In this document: piece by piece, positions 1 to 5,274 of the stretch
Position numbering within the stretch: the first letter of the stretch is position 1
How the letters are laid out: every line of letters starts with the position of its first letter
Origin: an uncultured Acetobacter sp.
GTDB taxonomy: Bacteria; Pseudomonadota; Alphaproteobacteria; Acetobacterales; Acetobacteraceae
Reading direction: 5' to 3'
DNA: 5,274 nucleotides
Assembly: GCF_937875265.1 (NCBI RefSeq)
Contig: NZ_CALLXM010000267.1
Location: 1-5,274, forward strand
Notes under the pieces: model-generated
The model's input: the letters and a program-made list of their open reading frames with translations, nothing else
Database searches by the model: none
What the model was told of the DNA's origin: nothing
Translations under genes and position numbers: made by a program

Positions 1-420
1 AGCTTCATGCAGGACCCCATCATGCAGCATGAGATTTTTGGCTCCTGCTCCCTGATTGTTGCCTGCCCGGATATGGACACTCTGCTGAGCCTGACCCGCA
101 GCCTTGAAGGCCAGCTGACAGGCACCCTGCACATGGACGAAGGGGACATTGCCGACGCCCAGAAGCTGATGCCGCTGCTAGAACGCAAGGTAGGCCGCAT
201 TCTGGCTAACGCATGGCCCACGGGCGTGGAAGTTTGCGCAGCCATGGTGCATGGCGGCCCCTTCCCGGCCACGACGGACCCGCGCAGCACATCTGTTGGC
301 ACAGCTGCCATTGAGCGCTTCCTCCGCCCGGTATGCTACCAGGACCTGCCGGACGCGTTGCTGCCTGCCGGGCTGCGCAGCACCAACCCGCTCGGGCTCC
401 CGCGCCAGACCGAAAACTAA
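1..420 (+). CDS. Alpha-ketoglutaric semialdehyde (2,5-dioxovalerate) dehydrogenase, C-terminal part
   Basis: The reading frame is open at the left edge (the first codons read Ser-Phe before the first Met at 7), so this is the last 139 residues of a longer gene; family members are about 500-530 aa. It is an NAD(P)-dependent aldehyde dehydrogenase expected to oxidise alpha-ketoglutaric semialdehyde to alpha-ketoglutarate in the cytoplasm, the last step of L-arabinose, hexarate and hydroxyproline breakdown. Visible family marks are the E-I-F-G segment (31-42), the phrase LEGQLTGTLH, the motif WPTGVEVC (214-237), the HGGPFPATTDPRSTSVG stretch, and the ending ERFLRPVCYQDLPDALLP; together these are typical of this dehydrogenase rather than of general ALDHs. 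The catalytic Cys and cofactor-binding region lie upstream, outside the window. The Pro usual after EIFG in ALDHs is Ser here. The permease starts 45 nt downstream on the same strand, probably in one operon. Family call is firm; the exact substrate is inferred. Confidence 0.88.
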   Translation, partial: SFMQDPIMQHEIFGSCSLIVACPDMDTLLSLTRSLEGQLTGTLHMDEGDIADAQKLMPLLERKVGRILANAWPTGVEVCAAMVHGGPFPATTDPRSTSVGTAAIERFLRPVCYQDLPDALLPAGLRSTNPLGLPRQTEN

Positions 421-455
421 AGCCCTCCCCACCAGCCAGCCCTTCGACTGATGAC

Positions 456-459
456 AGGA
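456..459 (+). promoter_or_regulatory. Ribosome binding site that decides the permease start
   Basis: AGGA lies 6 nt before the ATG at 466. The alternative in-frame ATG at 451 has only a pyrimidine-rich, SD-less sequence (CCAGCCAGCCCTTCGACTG) in front of it, and AGGA would fall inside its coding region. This favours 466 as the start. Confidence 0.6.
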
Positions 460-465
460 CACCTT

Positions 466-2028
466 ATGCCCCAAGATGAGTCAGGCCACTTCAGGCAACG
501 CCTTGGTCTGTTTGACCTGACCATGATCGGCTTTGGGTCCATCTTCGGTTCAGGCTGGCTGTTTGCGGCCGCCCATGTGGCGGATATGGCAGGCCCTGCC
601 AGCATTGTCTCATGGCTTATAGGCGGTGTGGCTGTTCTGCTCATCGGGCTGGTTTATTGTGAACTGGGCGCTGCCCTGCCGCTGGCGGGCAGCGTGGTGC
701 GTTACCCGGAGCAGGCCCACGGCTCCACCGCCGCTTTCCTGACCGGGGCAATGACCACCATTGCCTTTTCCAGCCTGATTTCCATTGAAATTGTTGCAGC
801 CCGCCAATATGCCGATGCGTGGATTGGCGGCCTGACCCGCAATACCAGCGGAGACCCCACTCTGGCCGGGTGGCTGGTGCAATGCGCCATCATGGTTCTT
901 CTTTACGCCATCAACCGGCGCGGGATTGGCAGTTTTGCGCTGATCAACAACATTGTCACCGTCTTCAAATTTCTGGTGCCAACTCTGGTTGTGGCACTGC
1001 TCCTGGCCTACATGCACCCCGGCAACTTCAGCCTGCATGGCTTTGCGCCGCATGGGTTTCAGGGGGTGGAGACGGCTATTTCTGCCGGGGGCGTCATTTT
1101 TGCCTATCTGGGCCTGACCCCCATTTTGTCTGTCGCCAGTGAAGTGCGGAACCCGCAGCGTACCATTCCCATCGCGCTGGTGGCCTCCATCACGCTGGCC
1201 ATGCTGGTTTATCTTCTGCTTCAGACAGCTTTTATCGGGGCCCTCCCCAGCAACCTGCTCACGGACGGCTGGAACGGGATCGCGACCCGTCTTACCTTAC
1301 CGTTTCACGATATTGCCGTGCAGCTCGGGCTTGGTTTTCTGGCCATTATGGTTGTGCTGGATGCTGTTCTTTCCCCCACCGGGACGGGTAATATCTACAT
1401 GTCCGCCACGGCCCGCGTGGTTTACGCATGGTCTAAAAGCGGCACGTTTTTTCCTGTTTTCCAGCGCATGAATACTGAGCGCGGTGTGCCAGACAAGGCT
1501 CTGCTGCTCACCTTCGGGCTGGCTCTGTTCTGGACGCTGCCGTTTCCTTCATGGCAGGCGCTGATCGGCGTAGTTTCTTCCGCCCTTATGCTCAGCTATG
1601 CCATGGCCCCGACCTCAGCTGCGGCACTCCGCCGCTCTCAGCCAGACCTGCACCGGCCTTTCCGGCTGCCATACTTTGCGGTTCTCTCACCGCTGGCTTT
1701 CGCAATTGCCTCCCTTATTGTCATCTGGACAGGCTGGAACACGCTGTGCTGGCTGATGCCTGCCCTGCTTGTGCTGACAGGCATTTTCATGGCCACAGTC
1801 CGGCGCACCCTGTCTGCCGCATTATGGGCGCAGGAACTCCGTAGCAGTCTGTGGATGCCTGTTTATTTTCTGGGGTTGCTTGGTCTGTCCTGGTGCGGAC
1901 CGTTTCAGGGAGCTGGCCTTCTGAACCACGTCTGGGATGATGTGGCCGTGGCAGCCTTCGCTCTGGTCATTCACCACTGGGCCGCCACATGTGGCCTTCA
2001 GGATCAGGCCGACACAGCAACGGCCTGA
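466..2028 (+). CDS. APC-superfamily amino-acid-type permease
   Basis: A 520-residue integral membrane protein, expected to be a cytoplasmic-membrane proton symporter or exchanger for an amino acid or similar small organic acid. The first helix carries the glycine-rich broken-helix motif GSIFGSGW (residues 24-31), where APC transporters contact the substrate amino and carboxyl groups. Helix 6 ends in the APC signature SEVRNPQRTIP (225-235), preceded by FAYLGLTP. Hydrophobic segments lie near 16-38, 45-68, 91-112, 134-150, 158-182, 203-225, 236-259, 284-305, 344-360, 365-387, 405-422 and 427-445, with two more near 463-478 and 492-508. That makes about 14 instead of the usual 12. The IFGSGWLF wording and the length recall the YveA/AspP (aspartate:proton symporter) group, but I cannot confirm that. 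Start at 466 chosen for its SD; ATG 451 would add five residues. It follows the semialdehyde dehydrogenase by 45 nt, so its substrate is probably a precursor of that pathway, such as hydroxyproline or a sugar acid (inference). Confidence 0.88.
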   Translation: MPQDESGHFRQRLGLFDLTMIGFGSIFGSGWLFAAAHVADMAGPASIVSWLIGGVAVLLIGLVYCELGAALPLAGSVVRYPEQAHGSTAAFLTGAMTTIAFSSLISIEIVAARQYADAWIGGLTRNTSGDPTLAGWLVQCAIMVLLYAINRRGIGSFALINNIVTVFKFLVPTLVVALLLAYMHPGNFSLHGFAPHGFQGVETAISAGGVIFAYLGLTPILSVASEVRNPQRTIPIALVASITLAMLVYLLLQTAFIGALPSNLLTDGWNGIATRLTLPFHDIAVQLGLGFLAIMVVLDAVLSPTGTGNIYMSATARVVYAWSKSGTFFPVFQRMNTERGVPDKALLLTFGLALFWTLPFPSWQALIGVVSSALMLSYAMAPTSAAALRRSQPDLHRPFRLPYFAVLSPLAFAIASLIVIWTGWNTLCWLMPALLVLTGIFMATVRRTLSAALWAQELRSSLWMPVYFLGLLGLSWCGPFQGAGLLNHVWDDVAVAAFALVIHHWAATCGLQDQADTATA

Positions 2029-2029
2029 T
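2003..2029 (+). terminator. Weak candidate terminator hairpin at the convergent junction
   Basis: ATCAGGCC (2003-2010) and GGCCTGAT (2022-2029) form a perfect 8-bp inverted repeat with an 11-nt loop. The right arm contains the permease stop codon. The plus-strand tail is ATTTACTT, only moderately T-rich, so termination of the permease transcript would be weak. In the minus direction there is no T-tract after the stem. Confidence 0.35.
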
Positions 2030-2031
2030 AT

Positions 2032-2706
2032 TTACTTCAGCGCGCCACGCAAATCATCCAGCGTGGTCTGGATGTGTTTGCGCATCAGCTTTTCAATCTC
2101 GCGCTTGTTGCCCGCCAGCCAGCACGCCATCAGTTCACGGTGCTCCTGATTGGCGCGGGTATCAATATCTTTCATATGCATATGAAACCGCACGTAGCGG
2201 TCGGCTGTCACGTTCAGCAGGGTCAGCACATGGATGGTTGTCGGGCCTGCTGCCGGCTCCACAAGCGCCAGATGGAACAGCCGGTTATAAACGCCCCGCT
2301 GCGGGTCCTGCTGTGCTACCGCATTTTCCAGCTCTTCCAGACAGGCCTGTGCTTTCTTTGCGTCCTCTTCCGTCGCACTCTGGGCGCCCAGTGCCGTCGC
2401 TTCAGGCTCAATCAGCAGGCGCAGATGAAAAACATCTTCCGCTTCCTTGCGCGTGAGCGGCGTGACAAAAAATCCCCGTTTGGGATGAAGGGAAACGAGA
2501 CCATCCTGTTGCAGGCGCACCAGAGCTTCGCGCACCGGAATTTTGCTGATCTCAAATGCTGCCGCAATGCCATCCTGACGGATTGGCTCACCTTCCCCCA
2601 CATCTCCGTTGAGGATCTGCTCACGGAGAACGTCATAAAGCTGGTCAGAAATAGAACGCGAAACAAGTCGCGTCTTCTGGGAGGGGATGACTATGGCAGA
2701 CTTCAT
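2032..2706 (-). CDS. GntR-family transcriptional regulator with FCD ligand domain
   Basis: A 224-residue DNA-binding regulator. Residues about 15-81 form the GntR winged helix: the IAAAFEISKIPVREALVRL segment (46-65) matches the usual LA..FGVSRTPVREALRRL pattern, followed by the wing HPKRGFFV (74-81). From about 86 to 215 is an all-helical FCD domain (RLLIEPEATALGA at its start). Its probable metal or ligand site is Asn141-x3-His145, His189 and His211, the N/D-H-H-H pattern of FCD proteins; such domains usually bind small carboxylates. The ORF can also start at a GTG at 2715, adding three residues (M-R-E). I prefer the ATG at 2706; neither has a strong SD. It ends 3 nt from the convergent permease stop and lies 144 nt downstream of the hydrolase on the same strand. 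It probably controls this catabolic locus and itself, most likely as a repressor released by a pathway intermediate (inference from family and position). Confidence 0.9.
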   Translation of the reverse strand: MKSAIVIPSQKTRLVSRSISDQLYDVLREQILNGDVGEGEPIRQDGIAAAFEISKIPVREALVRLQQDGLVSLHPKRGFFVTPLTRKEAEDVFHLRLLIEPEATALGAQSATEEDAKKAQACLEELENAVAQQDPQRGVYNRLFHLALVEPAAGPTTIHVLTLLNVTADRYVRFHMHMKDIDTRANQEHRELMACWLAGNKREIEKLMRKHIQTTLDDLRGALK

Positions 2707-2730
2707 TTCTCTCACTCAAATCTTGTCTGT

Positions 2731-2743
2731 ATAGCTAAGCTAT
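2731..2743. promoter_or_regulatory. 13-bp perfect palindrome, candidate operator
   Basis: ATAGCT-A-AGCTAT is a perfect inverted repeat around one central base, 16 nt before the GTG and 25 nt before the ATG of the GntR gene. Position and symmetry fit an autoregulatory operator for a dimeric regulator. The sequence does not match the usual FCD-type T-G-T...A-C-A pattern, so the binding protein is unproven. Confidence 0.4.
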
Positions 2744-2796
2744 TCCCCCGCCCGAAACAACCAATAGGCGCAAGATGGCAGAAAATGAGGGCCATT

Positions 2797-2812
2797 CTTG
2801 TACGCATACCAG
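2797..2812. promoter_or_regulatory. Imperfect dyad resembling a GntR/FCD operator
   Basis: CTTGTACGCATACCAG has 6 of 8 symmetrical base pairs. It contains GTA...TAC half-sites like those of FCD-type regulators (for example the ExuR/UxuR-type GGTATACC core). It would overlap the start point of the candidate promoter at 2816-2845, which fits repression of the GntR gene. Of the two dyads in this spacer it looks more like a GntR site. Confidence 0.35.
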
Positions 2813-2815
2813 CAG

Positions 2816-2845
2816 TCCATAAGGCTTTTCACATCAGATTCCCAA
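2816..2845 (-). promoter_or_regulatory. Possible sigma-70-like promoter of the GntR gene
   Basis: On the minus strand TTGGGA (2845-2840) is followed after 18 nt by TATGGA (2821-2816). Each hexamer matches consensus at only about half its positions. It would start RNA near 2809, within the dyad at 2797-2812, leaving a leader of about 95-100 nt. The GntR gene could also be read through from the hydrolase. Confidence 0.22.
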
Positions 2846-2863
2846 TTTTTAAACGGGCCTTAT
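2819..2863 (-). repeat. 7-bp inverted repeat spanning the hydrolase stop codon
   Basis: ATAAGGC (2819-2825) and GCCTTAT (2857-2863) are exact inverted copies 31 nt apart, and the second arm covers the hydrolase stop codon (2860-2862). The loop is AT-rich and holds a further CCC/GGG pairing option. No T-run follows on the minus strand, so it is not a convincing intrinsic terminator. It may be an mRNA 3'-end structure or chance. Confidence 0.25.
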
Positions 2864-5262
2864 TTCTGAGCGTTCCCGGACCCGACAGACAGCAACCGCA
2901 CCCCAAAAAACGGACCGTTCGAGCGCGATTTACCGGGCAGAATGCGCACCGTCAGCGTTTCTCTTCCTTTGGTCAAAGCTTCGGGGATAACCGCCTCTAC
3001 ATCCACAAACCGTGCAGGCATTTCAGCAGGCCAGTTCACATCGGCAAGAGCTTTGCCGTTGACCAGAATACGCGTCCCGCGTGTGCGGGTACTATCTTTG
3101 CTCCATAAGGTTGTTTGCAAAACAAGGGGACCGGGTCTGGCCCGCAGAGTGAATTCCATAAACCCGCCAGACCGCAGATCCCGCCCATTCCGCCCGCGAT
3201 ACACAAGCGGCCAGGACCCGTCAGCCTTCAGCCCGTGGTCATGCTCCTGCTGCATCTCACCCAGATGGATGACGTCAATCGTGCGGGCCGCAATATCTTT
3301 CTGGCGGCGCTGCTCCTCACGATACACACCCTCTTCCTGATGCCATTCAGATTCTGAAAAACAGCGCAGATACAGCGCACTCCGGCGCTTGTATTGTGCA
3401 TAAAACGGCTTGAATTCAAGCTGTGCCGGTCGGCCCGCCTGCGTGGTGCGATAAACAGCCTCCTGCCCTGCCACAGGGGCCATATCCTGCACCACATTTG
3501 AGGTGACAAGTGCGGGGTCCATCGCATCATACGGCCCATCTGCCGTAGCAAGATCGGCTGCCAGCACCATCGGACCATGCATGAGCGTGACAAGGTGTGG
3601 AGCATCCACCGGTGAGTCCGTGCGCAGCGCCAGAGGAAGGGTCAGCGCAACAGCATCCCCCGCGTGCCATGTACGTTCCAGCGTCACGTATCCGCCTGAA
3701 ACCTGAGCCGGAACGCTCTGGCCGTTGACCGTCAGGCCCACACTGCCCTTAACCCAGCCGGGCACCCGCAAGGCCAGACGGAAAGAGGCAGGCGCTTTCA
3801 GGTCCTCCACACGCAGGTTTACCTGCCCGTCATACGGATAACGGGTTTCCATACGCCATGAAACGTCTTTTCGTGCCCAATGCATGCGCGACGGGATGTA
3901 AAGATTTACAAAAAGTGTTTCCGGCCCCTGCCACCAGATGGACTCTCCATGCTTGGCATGACTTTCCATGCCGGTGCCCACACAGCACCAGAAACTGTCC
4001 GTAGGGGTAGACCATTCCCGCACCCCGGCAGTGATGGTGGGCGTCATGTAGGTAAACATGCCGGTTTGCGGGTCATGCGCTGCCAGAACATGGTTCAGAT
4101 GTGCGCGCTCATAGTAGTCAAATAACGCACTATCCGGCTGCCATGTGTAGCATTGCCGTGTCAGCTTGAGCATGTTGTAGGTGTTGCAATGCTCGCAGGT
4201 CTGCTCGGTAATATGCTGAGAAATAGTATCGGGCTCTGAAAAATATTCCCGATCCGCGTTCCCGCCAATCACATAACTATGGTGCTGCGTTACAGCCTGC
4301 CAGAAAAAGCGTGGGCCAGTCTGCCAGCGCGCATCTCCACTGACATCCGCAATACGCCCCAGCCCGATCAGTTTGGGAATTTGCGTATTGGCATGCCGGT
4401 TAGCCAGATCATCATGCCGGGCCATGAGTGGGTCCAGAACGGGCCGGTCATAAGTACGTTTTGCCAGACGCAGCCACTTCACATCGCCCGTACGGGCTGC
4501 CAGTTCTGCAAAGCTTTCGTTCAGACCACCATATTCACAGGTCAGAACCTTTTGAAGCTGCGCATCTGTCAGCTTGCTGTAAAACACTTCAAAAAATCCA
4601 CCCAGCCCGACAGCAACGGCAAGCGCATTCTTATCCTGACAATAGGTTTGAGCATCAAACAGGCCGGAAAAGGTTTTATGGATGTTATAAAGAGGAGACC
4701 AGGCCCCGTTCAGGTCAAACCCGCCTGAGCGGATATCGCCTTTTTCCATTTCCGCAAAAATTATTTTTCCATCTGTAATTTTACCGTCTTTGTTCTTCCG
4801 GGTGAACCCCGCCACATAACCATCGCCCCATTTATCCTGAACAACAGCCAGTTCCTGCACAATATAGGCCACTCGGCTGTGGCATTCAGCATCACCTGTC
4901 TGCGCATACATCAAGGCAAGAGCGGAGAGGTAATGCCCCAGCGTATGCCCGGCAATGGTATCATTCTCCCATCCGCCATACACATCCCCTTTGGGCAGCA
5001 GGCCAGCCTGTGCGCGGAAGTTATGGAGCAGGCGGTCTGCACTCAGGCTAAGCAGATAGGCCCGGTTACTTTCAACTGCGTCCAGCCATGGAGAGGGTAG
5101 TAGGCGAACATCCTGAAGTGGCACAGGTGTAACAGCTTCCGCCACAGGCATTCCCTCCTGCACGGAGGCCGCAAAAGCCCGTCGTGCCCCCGGAAAAACA
5201 GATTTCACTCCGCCCAAAGCCGCACTAGCCAGCAGGAAGCGCCTGTTTAGTCTGATCTCCAT
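2860..5262 (-). CDS. Exported beta-L-arabinofuranosidase-type glycoside hydrolase (DUF1680 clade, GH127/GH146-like)
   Basis: An 800-residue enzyme expected to release L-arabinose from the non-reducing end of beta-L-arabinofuranosides outside the cytoplasm. Residues 1-31 are a Tat-like signal peptide: Arg7-Arg8-Phe-Leu-Leu, an Ala/Gly-rich core, and a probable cut after AFA (29-31). The catalytic (alpha/alpha)6 barrel spans about 45-460. Family marks are GGFDLNGAWSPLYNIHK (180-196), GGLNESFAELAARTGD (245-260), CNTYNMLKLTR (359-369) and FWCCVGTGMESHAKHGES (424-441). By analogy with HypBA1 (Glu338, Cys340, Cys417, Cys418), Glu357, Cys359, Cys426 and Cys427 are the zinc ligands, Cys426 the nucleophile, and Glu339 a candidate acid/base. 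The FWCCVGTGME wording looks closer to GH146 than to classical GH127. Beta-sandwich material follows (460-640), then a C-terminal domain resembling DUF6805 (about 665-795). The start is supported by a good SD. The barrel segment near 4750-4800 is notably AT-rich. Linkage specificity cannot be read from sequence. Confidence 0.9.
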   Translation of the reverse strand: MEIRLNRRFLLASAALGGVKSVFPGARRAFAASVQEGMPVAEAVTPVPLQDVRLLPSPWLDAVESNRAYLLSLSADRLLHNFRAQAGLLPKGDVYGGWENDTIAGHTLGHYLSALALMYAQTGDAECHSRVAYIVQELAVVQDKWGDGYVAGFTRKNKDGKITDGKIIFAEMEKGDIRSGGFDLNGAWSPLYNIHKTFSGLFDAQTYCQDKNALAVAVGLGGFFEVFYSKLTDAQLQKVLTCEYGGLNESFAELAARTGDVKWLRLAKRTYDRPVLDPLMARHDDLANRHANTQIPKLIGLGRIADVSGDARWQTGPRFFWQAVTQHHSYVIGGNADREYFSEPDTISQHITEQTCEHCNTYNMLKLTRQCYTWQPDSALFDYYERAHLNHVLAAHDPQTGMFTYMTPTITAGVREWSTPTDSFWCCVGTGMESHAKHGESIWWQGPETLFVNLYIPSRMHWARKDVSWRMETRYPYDGQVNLRVEDLKAPASFRLALRVPGWVKGSVGLTVNGQSVPAQVSGGYVTLERTWHAGDAVALTLPLALRTDSPVDAPHLVTLMHGPMVLAADLATADGPYDAMDPALVTSNVVQDMAPVAGQEAVYRTTQAGRPAQLEFKPFYAQYKRRSALYLRCFSESEWHQEEGVYREEQRRQKDIAARTIDVIHLGEMQQEHDHGLKADGSWPLVYRGRNGRDLRSGGFMEFTLRARPGPLVLQTTLWSKDSTRTRGTRILVNGKALADVNWPAEMPARFVDVEAVIPEALTKGRETLTVRILPGKSRSNGPFFGVRLLSVGSGNAQK

Positions 5263-5268
5263 AGTCTT

Positions 5269-5274
5269 TCCTTT
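5269..5274 (-). promoter_or_regulatory. Ribosome binding site of the glycoside hydrolase
   Basis: Reading the minus strand, AAAGGA ends 6 nt before the ATG at 5262. This is a clear Shine-Dalgarno sequence and fixes the start just ahead of the Tat-like signal peptide. The promoter lies beyond the window edge. Confidence 0.75.

Noticed and set aside
451..465. Earlier ATG at 451 as the permease start
   Set aside because: There is no SD upstream of it, while the ATG at 466 has AGGA at a proper distance; the extra five residues add nothing recognisable.
610..1053. 147-codon minus-strand frame inside the permease
   Set aside because: The low-complexity Gly/Asn/Gln/Ala-rich product is the mirror of hydrophobic permease codons; no RBS and no known motif.
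1984..1995. Perfect 12-bp palindrome GCCACATGTGGC as a terminator for the GntR gene
   Set aside because: It lies inside the permease coding sequence, has no loop to form a good hairpin and no T-tract on the minus strand.
2074..3108. 344-codon plus-strand open frame antisense to the GntR gene, the spacer and the hydrolase 3' end
   Set aside because: It runs across two well-recognised genes and the spacer on the other strand, its protein is rich in Arg/His/Cys/Gln with no family resemblance, and no SD supports its start. It is a shadow of GC-rich codon bias.
1..5274. CRISPR arrays, tRNA or rRNA genes, insertion sequences, attachment sites
   Set aside because: I saw no regularly spaced repeats, cloverleaf sequence, rRNA-like sequence, transposase motif or terminal inverted repeats; coding density leaves little room for them.

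Overview
The window holds four protein-coding genes in two tail-to-tail blocks and almost no spare DNA. Fairly GC-rich coding sequence, a twin-arginine-type signal peptide, and a sugar-acid or amino-acid aldehyde dehydrogenase next to an APC permease point to a proteobacterium. An alphaproteobacterium of the acetic acid group (Acetobacteraceae) is my best guess. That is a judgement from sequence style; there is no rRNA or other taxonomic marker here.

Left block, plus strand: the C-terminal 139 residues of an aldehyde dehydrogenase of the alpha-ketoglutaric semialdehyde (2,5-dioxovalerate) dehydrogenase type (1-420, cut by the window edge). It is followed after 45 nt by an APC-superfamily permease (466-2028). 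The spacing suggests one transcript.

Right block, minus strand: a large exported glycoside hydrolase of the DUF1680 clade (GH127/GH146-type beta-L-arabinofuranosidase, 2860-5262) that keeps the zinc/cysteine catalytic centre and carries a Tat-like signal peptide. After a 144-nt spacer comes a GntR/FCD-family regulator (2032-2706). The spacer holds two dyad sequences that could be operators for the regulator. The regulator and permease genes meet end to end with 3 nt between their stop codons, and an 8-bp inverted repeat spans the junction.

Reading the four genes together: the hydrolase would release L-arabinose from beta-L-arabinofuranosides outside the cytoplasm, the permease would import a small amino-acid-like solute, and the dehydrogenase would oxidise alpha-ketoglutaric semialdehyde to alpha-ketoglutarate. 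That semialdehyde is the shared last intermediate of the non-phosphorylating L-arabinose pathway and of the hydroxyproline pathway. Beta-L-arabinofuranose linked to hydroxyproline is a hallmark of plant extensins. The locus could therefore be a scavenging unit for both halves of hydroxyproline-arabinosides, under one GntR regulator. This is a hypothesis: the pathway genes that would confirm it lie outside the window.
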